A stretch of DNA of 64,000 bases. Origin: Alkalihalobacillus sp. TS-13 (GTDB taxonomy: Bacteria > Bacillota > Bacilli > Bacillales > Fictibacillaceae). Below, in pieces: positions 26,585-35,354 of this stretch. Position 1 is the stretch's first letter. Each line of letters begins with the position of its first letter. The translations under genes were made by a program, and so were the position numbers. The DNA lies in the NCBI RefSeq assembly GCF_019720915.1, contig NZ_JAHKSI010000001.1, positions 1,364,001-1,428,000 of the forward strand. Direction: 5' to 3'. The notes under the pieces are model-generated. The model had not been told where the DNA came from and ran no database searches. It saw only the letters and a program-made list of their open reading frames with translations.

Positions 26585-27391
26585 CTATTCCATCAAGTTT
26601 TCAAGGCCATAGACTAGAACATCGAGTTTCATCACTGTTTCGACTGCCATTTTCACACCTGGCATGAACGCGCTTCTGTCGATCGTATCATGTTTGATGG
26701 AAAGTGTTTGTCCAGTTGTGCCTAATAAAACTTCTTGATGTGCCACTAAACCAGGCAAACGCACACTATGGATTCTTAATCCATCATCTTCCGCGCCTCT
26801 AGCACCTTCCATATCTTCTTTTTCATCAGGATGTCCTTGTACTTTCGACTCCCTTACTTCGTTGATCATTTGTGCCGTTTTCACCGCTGTTCCAGATGGT
26901 GCATCGAGCTTTTGATCATGATGCTTTTCTATAATTTCAATATCCGGCATGTATTTAGCAGCCATTTGGGCGAATTTCATCATCAAGATCGCTCCTACAG
27001 CAAAGTTCGGCGCAATAACTGCACCTAACTCTTTCTCTTCTGCCACTTTAGTGAACTTCTGAATTTCTTCATCGGTAAATCCTGTCGTGCCGATGACTGG
27101 TCGTATTCCGTTCTCTAGAGCCGCTTCCAAGTGTTTTTTTCCTGACTCAGGTTTCGTCAGATCGATCAGTACATCTGCTTCCATTTCATTGATACATGTT
27201 GAAATATCATCATAGACTGGGATGTCCAGATTAGGTTGATCCTCTAATTCATTTAATGTTTTCCCAGCATTTTTTGTATCGACTACAGCCACCAATGTAA
27301 AGTGGGTTGTTCCATTCACCATTTTCACGGCTTCTTTTCCCATCTTGCCTCTTGGTCCTGCAATGATAATGCGGATATTTTCCTGACTCAT
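26585..27391 (-). CDS. dapB: 4-hydroxy-tetrahydrodipicolinate reductase
   Basis: Lysine, meso-diaminopimelate and dipicolinate branch. 268 residues from the ATG at 27391, chosen over 27418 because GAGGAGGCAGGAGA precedes it and B. subtilis DapB has 267. [15 protein letters not shown] is the NAD(P)H site, GTTGF and the catalytic [15 protein letters not shown] loop (His-His, Lys) follow. The start overlaps the stop of ypjD (ATGA). Confidence 0.96.
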   Translation of the reverse strand: MSQENIRIIIAGPRGKMGKEAVKMVNGTTHFTLVAVVDTKNAGKTLNELEDQPNLDIPVYDDISTCINEMEADVLIDLTKPESGKKHLEAALENGIRPVIGTTGFTDEEIQKFTKVAEEKELGAVIAPNFAVGAILMMKFAQMAAKYMPDIEIIEKHHDQKLDAPSGTAVKTAQMINEVRESKVQGHPDEKEDMEGARGAEDDGLRIHSVRLPGLVAHQEVLLGTTGQTLSIKHDTIDRSAFMPGVKMAVETVMKLDVLVYGLENLME

Positions 27392-27726
27392 TCTCCTGCC
27401 TCCTCGATTCTTGTCCAACGATCTTTATCTCTTGTATTGAATTTTTCCATGACGATATGGAGTGCTTCATCTAAATCAATATGTAACGAGTTTGCAAAGC
27501 AAATGATGACGAATAAAAGGTCTCCTAATTCTTCTTCAATCGTTTGTTCGCGTTCAGTGGATTTCTTCGGCTTTTCACCATAATGATGGTTAACTTCGCG
27601 TGAAAGTTCCCCTAATTCCTCAGTCATCCTTGCTAACATCGCTAACGGGCTGAAGTAGCCTTCTTTAAATTGTCCTATATAGTCATCTACTGCCTTCTGC
27701 ATCTCTTTCATCGTACGTTCATCCAT
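27388..27726 (-). CDS. ypjD: MazG-like nucleotide pyrophosphohydrolase
   Basis: 112 residues. MazG fold with [15 protein letters not shown] (first metal-binding EExxE) and [26 protein letters not shown] (second, with Asp), so it should hydrolyse a nucleoside triphosphate to the monophosphate and pyrophosphate; the substrate is not known. First gene of the ypjD-dapB-mgsA-bshB1-bshA-cca-birA operon, all joined by overlaps or gaps of 10 bases or fewer. Divergent from ypjC. Confidence 0.9.
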   Translation of the reverse strand: MDERTMKEMQKAVDDYIGQFKEGYFSPLAMLARMTEELGELSREVNHHYGEKPKKSTEREQTIEEELGDLLFVIICFANSLHIDLDEALHIVMEKFNTRDKDRWTRIEEAGE

Positions 27727-27929
27727 ATCTACACCTCATTTCATACTACTCTTCATGTTAGCTAAATCGAAACCGTTTGACAAATGATTAAGACATGGAT
27801 AGATTGATTAAGGAGCAATTATAAAAGTTGAAATTGCTGTTTTTTTCAATGTATATGAAAAAATCTAATCATAGTTAGTATTTCCAAACCTTTACATCAA
27901 ACAACATGAATTGTGAAAGGAGGCTGCCT

Positions 27930-28802
27930 ATGCTGAAGATCAAGATTAAAAACGTATTATTCATCTTGCTTGGTTCAGCAATTTTCAGTTTTGGCATCAT
28001 TCATTTTAATATTGAGAACAACCTTGCAGAAGGTGGATTTACAGGGATTACACTTATCCTTTACAACCTATTTGCCATCGATCCCGCAATTTCCAACCTC
28101 GTATTGAACGTTCCATTATTCTTGATCGGCTGGAGGTTACTAGGAAGAAATTCATTCATTTATACGATCATCGGGACAGTGGCCGTTTCTTTGTTTTTAT
28201 GGATTTTCCAATATCATTTCAGGTTATCGTTTCCGTTGCATGAAGATCTGACATTGGCTGCCCTGTTTGCGGGTGTGTTCATCGGTGTTGGATTAGGTAT
28301 CATTTTCCGTTATGGTGGTACCACTGGCGGGGTAGACATCATCGCCCGACTCGTCAACAAATACATTGGATGGAGTTTCGGAAAGACAATGTTCCTATTT
28401 GACGCTCTCGTCATCTTATCCGCAACGATTACCTATTTAAATTATAAGGAAGCGATGTACACACTTGTGGCTGTATTCGTAGGAGCGAGAGTCATCGATT
28501 TTATCCAGGAAGGGGCGTATGCTGCAAAGGCTGCCATGATCATTTCAGAAAAGAATGCGGAAATTGCCAACCGTATCATTCAAGAACTCGATCGGGGAGC
28601 GACAGTATTAAATGGAAAAGGGACATTTACCGGACAACAAAAAGAAGTCCTATATTGTGTCATTGCACGTAATGAAATTTTCCGATTACGTAACCTCATC
28701 CAGCAAATCGATCCGCATGCATTTGTTGCAGTAAATGATGTCCATGATGTGCTTGGCGAAGGATTCACGCTGGATGAAAACAAAAATCCACTACATGATT
28801 GA
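27930..28802 (+). CDS. ypjC: YpjC, YitT-family membrane protein
   Basis: 290 residues from the ATG at 27930, with AAAGGAGGCTGCCT directly before it; equals the B. subtilis length, and the ATG at 27906 is rejected. Five or six hydrophobic helices fill residues 1-190 (the YitT/DUF161 region, including YGGTTGGVDIIARL), and the last 90 residues form the soluble DUF2179 domain (ATVLNGKGTFTGQQKEVLYCVI). Transport or sensing is suspected for this family but not shown. Own terminator at 28806-28839. Confidence 0.9.
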   Translation: MLKIKIKNVLFILLGSAIFSFGIIHFNIENNLAEGGFTGITLILYNLFAIDPAISNLVLNVPLFLIGWRLLGRNSFIYTIIGTVAVSLFLWIFQYHFRLSFPLHEDLTLAALFAGVFIGVGLGIIFRYGGTTGGVDIIARLVNKYIGWSFGKTMFLFDALVILSATITYLNYKEAMYTLVAVFVGARVIDFIQEGAYAAKAAMIISEKNAEIANRIIQELDRGATVLNGKGTFTGQQKEVLYCVIARNEIFRLRNLIQQIDPHAFVAVNDVHDVLGEGFTLDENKNPLHD

Positions 28803-28805
28803 TTT

Positions 28806-28839
28806 AAAAAGGGATTGCGCGTCAGCGCAATCCTTTTTT
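28806..28839 (+). terminator. ypjC terminator
   Basis: AAAAAGGGATTGCGC and GCGCAATCCTTTTTT around a GTCA loop, with one bulged G. It is immediately after the ypjC stop. Confidence 0.93.
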
Positions 28840-28861
28840 AAAGATAGACTCTGTTATACTT

Positions 28862-29068
28862 ATTGTTGAATTTTTGCGGAATTCACTACAAGACCACAGA
28901 TTTATTTTCATTCCTTCTAGTTTTGCGCTTAGTAACAGCAGGCGCAGGACGTGGTGGTATTTAGGCGACGTTCAATATTATACTCGAAGATCCTTTAAAA
29001 AGTGCGGAGTCCCGACTGGCTCGTTGTTTCCGCAGAGTGTGGTGAATTTTGGTCAGAAATCAACAGTA
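28862..29068 (-). repeat. family R repeat, copy R6 (-)
   Basis: Left end ATTGTTGAATTTTTGCGGAA then TTCACT; right end GTGAATTTTGGTCAGAAATC then AACAGTATT. Contains GGACGTGGTGGTATTTAGGC, the CGAAGATCCTTT module and GGAGTCCCGACTGGCTCG, as in R8 and R10. It lacks the GAAGTGAT and AACCAA modules. It separates ypjC from the yugP-like gene. Confidence 0.75.
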
Positions 29069-29136
29069 TTATTTAATAAAAAAAAGTAAAAAAATTCGCT
29101 GACAGACGATGCCCATCAAACGAATTTCATTTGCGA

Positions 29137-29823
29137 TCAGTCAGATTGGTTCATCCCTAGAAAGATGAATACAAATCGCGCGAGTTCTAACAAAGCGACT
29201 AATGCAGATGCAACATAAGTCAATGCTGCTACGTTCAGTACCTTCTTGGCTTGCCGTTCTTCTTCATTACGGATTACACCTAAATGTACAATCTGGTCCA
29301 TAGCACGATTGCTTGCATTGAATTCAACCGGCAACGTCACAAGTTGGAAAAGGACAGCTCCTGCCATCAGTAAAATTCCTGGGAGTATCAAATTTGCAGC
29401 GTTCATTAAAATACCGATCAGGATCAGGAAATAAGATAGGTTTGATCCGATTGACGCAACAGGTACCAAAGCATGGCGGACTCTTAAAGGTGCATAATTG
29501 TTGGCGTGCTGGATGGCGTGCCCAACCTCATGGGCTGCAACTGCTGTTCCAGCGATCGAGTGGCCATAATAATTATCCTCTGAAAGCCTTACCACTTTTG
29601 ACCTGGGATCATAATGGTCTGACAACTTCCCTCTTACTGGTTCTACTTCTACATCAAAAAGACCGTTATCATTGAGGATTTTCCGAGCCACCTCAGCTCC
29701 AGACATTCCATATGCAGAAGGAAGCTTCGAATATTTGCTGTATACTTTTTTCACTCTGAATTGTGCCCATAGAGGTATCGCAAGCAAAATCAGAAAGTAT
29801 AATAAAAACATGGCAGGTCCCAC
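29137..29823 (-). CDS. YugP-type zinc metallopeptidase, membrane
   Basis: 228 residues, Zn_peptidase_2 family. The metal motif is AAHEVGHAIQHANNYAPLRVR (HEVGH at about residue 97). Hydrophobic helices at the N-terminus (about 2-17), middle (about 125-165, two segments) and C-terminus (about 195-222) place it in the membrane. NRAMDQIVHLGV after the middle helices is the usual third block. Substrate unknown. In B. subtilis the homologue YugP lies elsewhere; here it joins the ypjB-ypjA cluster, transcribed alone or with them. Confidence 0.88.
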   Translation of the reverse strand: MGPAMFLLYFLILLAIPLWAQFRVKKVYSKYSKLPSAYGMSGAEVARKILNDNGLFDVEVEPVRGKLSDHYDPRSKVVRLSEDNYYGHSIAGTAVAAHEVGHAIQHANNYAPLRVRHALVPVASIGSNLSYFLILIGILMNAANLILPGILLMAGAVLFQLVTLPVEFNASNRAMDQIVHLGVIRNEEERQAKKVLNVAALTYVASALVALLELARFVFIFLGMNQSD

Positions 29824-29848
29824 CTCTAGTCATTTTTTATTACATATC

Positions 29849-30661
29849 CTAACGGAACCGGTTATATTCTTTCTCTTTTGAAAACGTTTGGTATTCTTTC
29901 TTTTCTCCTGAATATTTTCTCCAACCCACATAAAATAATGTAGAAATAATTCCTCCGCCGACGATAAAGATGAGCCAAAGAATCGAAGGATCAGCACTAT
30001 CTTCTTTCGTCGATTCAAAAGCATCGATCAATCCCGCTTCAATGACATGGATCTGTTGGATTTGATGGTCGGTCGTTACGATCAATGCTCTATTTTCATC
30101 CAAGTAAGTGATATATGAATCGATACGGTTCAATAGCTCAGGCGGCAAGTCGACGCTTAACGCCGCATGGATTTTACCGTACTCTGATAAAAATTGATTG
30201 AAATAAGCGTAAAAGCTTTGAAGTTCTTGATTGGCGGCCGCATCTTTCATTTGTTCCAGCGGGCGCATCAATTCATTTTTTGTCGATTTCCAAAGCGGCT
30301 GGTGAGTAGAGTAGACTGCATCTACCAACAGATGCAACTGGACCAATGCATCCACCCGTTCTTCGTGCGTTCCTGAGACTTTATTCAAAACCTTGACGGA
30401 TTCCTCATAGCTCGTGGAAAAAACCCTTAAGTTATGCATCGACAATTTCTTTTGTTGATCCGATAAACTGAGGTATTCATCTTCAAAGTAACGCAAAACC
30501 TCTTTGGCATCGGCGTATTTTTCGGCTTTAGTCAATTGAAGTGCTTTATAAGATAAGTCACTCAGCTTTTTCCAATGATCACTTCCGTCTTCAGCAGCGA
30601 ATATCGTTGTAGGTAATTGAATGAGTAACATGATAATTAGCGCAACCAATACCCCTCTCAT
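29849..30661 (-). CDS. ypjB: YpjB, sporulation-associated membrane protein
   Basis: 270 residues (264 in B. subtilis). A signal peptide (LVALIIMLLIQLPTTIFAAEDG, cleavage near AAED), a helical extracytoplasmic domain of about 200 residues, a single C-terminal membrane helix (LWLIFIVGGGIISTLFYVGW) and a short basic charged tail. The B. subtilis gene is transcribed in the mother cell and its loss mildly affects sporulation, from what is known. The order qcrABC-ypjA-ypjB is conserved. Confidence 0.85.
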   Translation of the reverse strand: MRGVLVALIIMLLIQLPTTIFAAEDGSDHWKKLSDLSYKALQLTKAEKYADAKEVLRYFEDEYLSLSDQQKKLSMHNLRVFSTSYEESVKVLNKVSGTHEERVDALVQLHLLVDAVYSTHQPLWKSTKNELMRPLEQMKDAAANQELQSFYAYFNQFLSEYGKIHAALSVDLPPELLNRIDSYITYLDENRALIVTTDHQIQQIHVIEAGLIDAFESTKEDSADPSILWLIFIVGGGIISTLFYVGWRKYSGEKKEYQTFSKEKEYNRFR

Positions 30662-30785
30662 AAAACTTGTCCCTCCTCTAAAGAAACTAGCTCCTCATAC
30701 TTTGTACAAGGGGAGATGATGTTCTGATAAAACACCATCTCTTCTTTATAGTTCATCTTATGAAGAATGGGACAAGAGTAGAACG

Positions 30786-31382
30786 CTAATCTATTTTTAA
30801 ACGAGAAGTAGAACTAGACCGTATCGTCAATTGATAGACGATCGTGATAGACAGGATGCTAAGCCAGAATGTATAGTAACCGATTTGGGTGGTATACATA
30901 TCCAGCACAGAGTATGCAGGCTCCATATCAAAGAGATAATCTATCATTTCATTATGTATGACCCAAACCGCGGCAACATATATGTGCCACCTTTTGATCT
31001 TATAAAATGGTGAATACAACAGCCCTTCAATTGCCATACCAAGGTGTGAGAAAATCAACATGAAATTCACCCAGGTCAAAGACCCACTGACGTATCCTCC
31101 AACAAAATTCATCGCAACTGCCCAAATGCCATACTTGAATAGAGTGATTGCCGCTAGTGCTTCTATTAATGGCCAGTTCCTTCCCAATAAGAAGGCAATC
31201 AGCACAAAAACGAAAAAAAGGCTCGCAGTCGGACTATCTGGGACAAACGGCAGAAAGTACCACGGAGTCATTTTCAATTGTTCAGCATACCATATATACC
31301 CGTATATCGTCCCTAAAATATTGATGATTAGCAGCATCCATAGGATGGAACGATGACGCAATTGCATTAAGATAGTGTTCAT
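30786..31382 (-). CDS. ypjA: YpjA, DUF1405 membrane protein
   Basis: 198 residues from the ATG at 31382 (AAGGAGATCGACC before it); the frame extends 6 codons further without a ribosome site. Five or six hydrophobic helices with the conserved TPWYFLPFVPDSPTASLFF segment near residue 40 define DUF1405. Function unknown. It follows the qcrABC terminator by 80 bp and so is not simply part of that operon. A weak hairpin lies between it and ypjB. Confidence 0.85.
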   Translation of the reverse strand: MNTILMQLRHRSILWMLLIINILGTIYGYIWYAEQLKMTPWYFLPFVPDSPTASLFFVFVLIAFLLGRNWPLIEALAAITLFKYGIWAVAMNFVGGYVSGSLTWVNFMLIFSHLGMAIEGLLYSPFYKIKRWHIYVAAVWVIHNEMIDYLFDMEPAYSVLDMYTTQIGYYTFWLSILSITIVYQLTIRSSSTSRLKID

Positions 31383-31420
31383 GGTCGATCTCCTTAACAT
31401 TATGTATCTTTAATATGGTG

Positions 31421-31450
31421 TTAAAAAAGCTGACTTTTTCAAGTCAGCTT
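31421..31450 (-). terminator. qcrABC terminator
   Basis: AAGCTGACTT (31427-31436) pairs perfectly with AAGTCAGCTT (31441-31450); the minus strand runs on as TTTTTTAA. It is 12 bases past the qcrC stop. Confidence 0.9.
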
Positions 31451-31461
31451 AGTGTTGGTTG

Positions 31462-32223
31462 TTATTCGTTTTCAAGTTCAGAAATAAACTTTGCTAGTTC
31501 TTGTAGCTCTTTATCCGAACCTTGGAATTGATCAGCCGGCATGCTTCCTACACCATTTTTCGCAATATCAGCGATTTGTTCTGGTTTCATTCCAGTTCCG
31601 ATCAGTGATGGTCCGCTTCCACCCTGAAGATTATTACCATGACAACCTATACAGGTTTGTTCCTGATAAATTTTATAACCCTCAGCTTCCTTATCAATTT
31701 CCACTTCAACCGGTTTACCCTGTTCTTCAGCTTTTTCCCAGTCATGGTTGACAACTGATTCCCAAGTCAGAAAGACGATTGAAATCAATGCCAATAGCAT
31801 CATAGTAGTCGCTACAGGTCGTTTCTTCGGACGACGCTCCGGTCCACGATCCAACCATGGTGCAAGCAATAGGGCGCCAAATGCCAAGCCTGGCATGATG
31901 ACCGTTCCGATCAGTGTGTAATCCCCTGCTGCATATTTATATTTCAATAATTGGTATAAAAATAAGAAATACCAGTCTGGTAACGGAATGTAACTCGCAT
32001 CCGTTGGATCCGCTTTACGCTCAAGCGGTGATTCGTGAACGACTGTCAGGATGAGATAGCCAATCAAGAATACGGATCCGACCATCCATTCTTTTAAAAG
32101 GAAGTTTGGCCAGAACGCTTCCGTTTTCCCAGGATACTCGGAGTAATCCTTTGGAATGTTAGGCTTACGTTCTGCAGGGATTCGGGAATCCCCGACAAAC
32201 TTCATACCTTTGCCACGATGCAT
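31462..32223 (-). CDS. qcrC: QcrC, menaquinol:cytochrome c reductase cytochrome b/c subunit
   Basis: Fused subunit of the bc complex: three membrane helices equal to cytochrome subunit IV (residues about 45-65, 110-125 and 135-155) and a C-terminal haem c domain with EQTCIGCHGNNLQGG (CxxCH) and axial Met in VGSMPADQF. 253 residues, two shorter than B. subtilis. The quinol-site motif PLPDWYFLFLYQLLK is the PDWY sequence of cytochrome b. The N-terminus MHRGKGMKFVGDSRIPA is highly conserved. Confidence 0.97.
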   Translation of the reverse strand: MHRGKGMKFVGDSRIPAERKPNIPKDYSEYPGKTEAFWPNFLLKEWMVGSVFLIGYLILTVVHESPLERKADPTDASYIPLPDWYFLFLYQLLKYKYAAGDYTLIGTVIMPGLAFGALLLAPWLDRGPERRPKKRPVATTMMLLALISIVFLTWESVVNHDWEKAEEQGKPVEVEIDKEAEGYKIYQEQTCIGCHGNNLQGGSGPSLIGTGMKPEQIADIAKNGVGSMPADQFQGSDKELQELAKFISELENE

Positions 32224-32252
32224 CTTTCTCCCTCCTTATCCTATCGCATCTT

Positions 32253-32927
32253 TTACAGTGGTCCAGAAATTCCTTGCTTTCGAATCATGATAAAGTGCGC
32301 CCCCATCAGGCCAAGAAGAGCACCAGGCAAGAAAAATACATGGATTGCGAAGAATCGCGTCAATGTCTGTGCTCCGATGATCGTAGCATCACCTGCTAAC
32401 AATGTTTTCAATGCAGGTCCAATTACAGGAACGGTCACCGCGATTTCAAGACCAACCTTCGTTGCGAAAAGCGCTTTCATGTCCCAAGGTAACAGATAAC
32501 CTGTGAAACCGAGTCCAAGCATGACTCCGAAAATCAATACTCCGACTACCCAGTTCAATTCACGAGGTTTTTTGTACGCACCCTGGAAGAAAACACGTAA
32601 AGTATGTAGAAACATCATTACGATTACTAGACTAGCACCCCAGTGGTGCATTCCACGGACAATAACACCGAATGCGACTTCATTTTGCAGATAATGAACG
32701 GATTCATAGGCATTGATTATGTCCGGAACATAATACATCGTCAAAAACATTCCAGAAAGAATTTGGATTACCGTGATGAAAAACGTCAATCCGCCGAAAC
32801 AGTAAACGAACGCTGAGAAATGGTGAGCAGGGTTGACATGCTCAGGCACTTCATGGTCTGCAATATCTCGCCACATAGGCGTAATATCAAGACGTTCATC
32901 TACCCAGTCATACATTTTTTGTAACAT
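32253..32927 (-). CDS. qcrB: QcrB, menaquinol:cytochrome c reductase cytochrome b subunit
   Basis: Cytochrome b6-type subunit, 224 residues from the ATG at 32927 (AAAGGGGCG 8 bases before; the TTG one codon earlier is passed over), the B. subtilis length. Four membrane helices carry the haem ligands in HHFSAFVYCFGG, GMHHWGASLVIVMMFLHTLRV and FFAIHVFFLPGALLGLMGAHF. A Cys near the N-terminal end of helix 1 (FVYCF) may be the site of a covalent haem as in other Bacillus complexes. Middle gene of qcrABC. Confidence 0.97.
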   Translation of the reverse strand: MLQKMYDWVDERLDITPMWRDIADHEVPEHVNPAHHFSAFVYCFGGLTFFITVIQILSGMFLTMYYVPDIINAYESVHYLQNEVAFGVIVRGMHHWGASLVIVMMFLHTLRVFFQGAYKKPRELNWVVGVLIFGVMLGLGFTGYLLPWDMKALFATKVGLEIAVTVPVIGPALKTLLAGDATIIGAQTLTRFFAIHVFFLPGALLGLMGAHFIMIRKQGISGPL

Positions 32928-32942
32928 CAATTACGCCCCTTT

Positions 32943-33440
32943 CTACTGTGGTTCTGCTTGACCTAAATAAATCTTTCCATCCTTGACCTCTTTCTGATAC
33001 ACATCAAGTGGTGCAAGCGGTGGCGTACCTTTCACGTTCGTGCCATCCTTCGTATACCGTCCTCCGTGACAAGGACAATAGAATTGGTTTGGATGAGAAG
33101 GGTCTGTCCCCCAGTCTACTGTACAGCCAAGGTGCTTACAGATTGGTGATAATGCAACGATGTCACCATTCTTGTCTTTGAACACCCAGGCAGCTTGTGT
33201 GACTTCTGATTCATACCAGCCATCTTTTTGGTTAACTTTAAACGTAAATCTTTGCGGTTCTTCAGTAATTTCACTCTCTTCGACAACAGCTACCATATCT
33301 TGGCCCGCCCCTTGTTTCAAGACAGGATCGATCGCAAACCGTACCATCGGTAAGAGCATGCCCGCAGCCATGAATCCACCAACACCGGTTAAGGTATAGT
33401 TCAAAAATTGTCGTCTGGAGACTTCATCTTTGTTGGCCAT
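32943..33440 (-). CDS. qcrA: QcrA, Rieske iron-sulfur subunit
   Basis: 165 residues. One N-terminal membrane anchor (about 13-32, with RRQFLNYTLTGVGGFMAAG, a twin-arginine-like signal kept as anchor) and a Rieske domain with the [2Fe-2S] ligands in CKHLGCTVDW and FYCPCHGGRY. First gene of qcrABC. The sigma-A promoter at 33519-33547 is well formed. Catabolite, AbrB or Spo0A control known in B. subtilis cannot be read from the sequence here. Confidence 0.97.
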   Translation of the reverse strand: MANKDEVSRRQFLNYTLTGVGGFMAAGMLLPMVRFAIDPVLKQGAGQDMVAVVEESEITEEPQRFTFKVNQKDGWYESEVTQAAWVFKDKNGDIVALSPICKHLGCTVDWGTDPSHPNQFYCPCHGGRYTKDGTNVKGTPPLAPLDVYQKEVKDGKIYLGQAEPQ

Positions 33441-33518
33441 TGGTTTCCCCCCTTACGCAGTAGACTAAGTCCAACCGGACAATTGATTATATTACACATA
33501 TATTACTAGGACATTAAC

Positions 33519-33547
33519 ATGATAGCGTAACTTAACAACCTCGTCAA
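33519..33547 (-). promoter_or_regulatory. sigma-A promoter of qcrABC
   Basis: On the minus strand TTGACG (33542-33547), 17 bases, TATCAT (33519-33524). It lies about 80 bases before the qcrA start and between qcrA and the ypiF stop. Confidence 0.65.
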
Positions 33548-33582
33548 TAATATGATTGTCCATTTCAATCAATCTATTCGCT

Positions 33583-34047
33583 TTAAAATGTGTTTTGCCA
33601 CTTTTTTGTGACAATTTGTAGAATATGCTTGACTTGTTCAGAAACGATTTCCCTCTGATATTCTTCATCCATATGTTCTAATGGCACGGGCGGAATATTG
33701 ACCAGACGATCTCCGAACTCTTCCATTCCTGTCCACCTTGCGTCCGACGTGATGAACACGGGGTATGGCATTCCTCCATTTTCAAGTTCATCAGTAAGGA
33801 CAGTAATCCGCTTTAGAACATCTGTATCAGACTCGCCAACCAAATATGTAACAGCAGGAAAAAGGAATACACGCCCCTTCAATTGTCGCTCGATTTCCTC
33901 AGATAAGATCAAAGGAAATTCACCTTTGAGTATATGATTCTTCATTTGTGATCCCCATGTAATCGGAATCAACGGTACGATTGCTGTGTCTACATACTCT
34001 GAAGCTTGTAAGTACATGTCCAGATCCTTTGAGCACCATTTCATCAT
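33583..34047 (-). CDS. ypiF: YpiF (DUF2487)
   Basis: 154 residues. The N-terminal MKWCSKDLDMYLQASEYVDTA and PAVTYLVGE are typical of DUF2487, a small soluble family always next to qcrA in Bacillus. No catalytic motif is recognised. The start is ATG 34047 with AAGGA eight bases before; a second ATG follows directly. In B. subtilis it is read with ypiB; here a terminator and an R repeat come between them. Confidence 0.85.
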   Translation of the reverse strand: MMKWCSKDLDMYLQASEYVDTAIVPLIPITWGSQMKNHILKGEFPLILSEEIERQLKGRVFLFPAVTYLVGESDTDVLKRITVLTDELENGGMPYPVFITSDARWTGMEEFGDRLVNIPPVPLEHMDEEYQREIVSEQVKHILQIVTKKWQNTF

Positions 34048-34239
34048 CGTTCACATCCTTCTTCAAGTGCATTCCCCCTCAGTTTACCATTAGCAATTGG
34101 GTTAAGAAAAGATTAAGGTTGAACAATTCATCCAAAGGATAAAGCTGACTGTGTTTAAGCTCGTGAACTTGTATCTCGTTTTTCAGCACTGTTTTGTCCG
34201 TATGAAGTGTTATTTTGGGCTTTTCATCTCGTTTTGAGA

Positions 34240-34495
34240 CATCCTATGCAAGTGAGGAGGTTTTCGGAAGTAAGTTAATGCAGTGAAGTGATGTCTAGCT
34301 CAGAGACCAGTCACTTGGATCACTTCAACTTCCTGCGGCGGTCGACACATTGATTAAACATTCTTATGAGGAAGCCCACGCAGAACCAAGTCTTTGTTTG
34401 GTTCGAGCCTCCTCGTCAGTTTTCCAGTGACCTACATGACTAATCGGGTCGCTTCCGCTTTTCGTTTGCCCGCGGAAAGCGAGTATATTTCCGAC
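34240..34495 (+). repeat. family R repeat, copy R7 (+), left end worn
   Basis: Begins in CATCCTATGCAAGTGAGGAG, continues through the GAAGTGAT...ATCACTTC module, CCTGCGGCGGTCGACACATT, the AACCAAGTCTTTGTTTGGTT hairpin and CCCGCGGAAAGCGAGTATAT-TTCC at the right. The usual GCGAAATTCGCGACACTCC left end is missing or degenerate. Lies between ypiF and ypiB. The rest of that gap (34048-34239) shows nothing I can name. Confidence 0.8.
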
Positions 34496-34552
34496 GAATT
34501 CAAAAAACAACAATTTTTACTAAAAGGGCCCAAGCAAAACAGTCCTAATACT

Positions 34553-34594
34553 CAAAAAAAACAAACCCTCTTTCTCTCTTTGAAAGGGTTTGTT
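34553..34594 (-). terminator. ypiB terminator
   Basis: AACAAACCCT (34560-34569) pairs with AGGGTTTGTT (34585-34594), and the minus strand continues TTTTTTGAG. It separates ypiB from ypiF. Confidence 0.85.
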
Positions 34595-34634
34595 CATTAT
34601 GGCGAGCAGCTACATAATCTCAAAATTCTGATCA

Positions 34635-35171
34635 TCATAGCTTATTAAGTTCTTTAGTCAACCGTTCAAAGGAATCGTAATCCTTCCGATCAAGCGCCTC
34701 ATCGATTTGCGATTGTAACGATTTCTTACGGAAATGGCTGAATGATTGATCAAGGATCATTTCTGCCCATAATCCATACTTCTTATCTGGTACCATGTTC
34801 TCTGGAATATGGGGGTTTTCCTCTAGTACAGCTACGTATTGCGGGGTACGGTATGCTCCTTTGAACTTCAATTCGATATAAACGTCCTCGTCCTGATTCA
34901 AACGGATATCATGAAACGATTTTTCTGCGTCCGTAGTCAGGATATTCTGTTTATAGAACCTGAATGGTACACCGTCTACACAGTTAGTGGACATGATGAT
35001 TGCCTTCGGACAGTATTCTGCGTTCTCCACGAAATGGACATTTTCCATCAGCGCTTCATCACTTACCAAATAGTTCAGCAACCATACACATTCACGCTTT
35101 TTCAGTTGATAGTGGTTTAGAAACCATTTTAGAAAATCCTTTTTTTCTAGGACGGTAACGGTGCTGCTCAT
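34635..35171 (-). CDS. ypiB: YpiB, UPF0302 family with IDEAL domain
   Basis: 178 residues. The N-terminal UPF0302 domain (about 5-145) has the blocks [20 protein letters not shown] and [17 protein letters not shown]; the C-terminus holds the short IDEAL motif ([20 protein letters not shown]). IDEAL motifs in Bacillales are often in regulators and adaptors, but no function is settled for YpiB. It starts at ATG 35171 with GGAGGGATTG upstream. Located between ypiA and qcrABC as in B. subtilis. Confidence 0.88.
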   Translation of the reverse strand: MSSTVTVLEKKDFLKWFLNHYQLKKRECVWLLNYLVSDEALMENVHFVENAEYCPKAIIMSTNCVDGVPFRFYKQNILTTDAEKSFHDIRLNQDEDVYIELKFKGAYRTPQYVAVLEENPHIPENMVPDKKYGLWAEMILDQSFSHFRKKSLQSQIDEALDRKDYDSFERLTKELNKL

Positions 35172-35354
35172 TGCAATCCCTCCATCATTCCCATGTCATT
35201 CGAGATCTTACAATTTCCTACAGCTCAACAAATTCACATGATTCATTTGATGATTACTTACTATGTTCTATCTCTAAACATTCAATTCCTTCTTTATTGT
35301 GAAATTTTTGTGTGATTTTAAGAATTTCCTGTGATGGAAAGGGCACCAAAATTT

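Noticed and set aside
34394-34648. 84-codon plus-strand ORF
   Set aside because: Spans repeat R7 and the ypiB terminator, no ribosome site.
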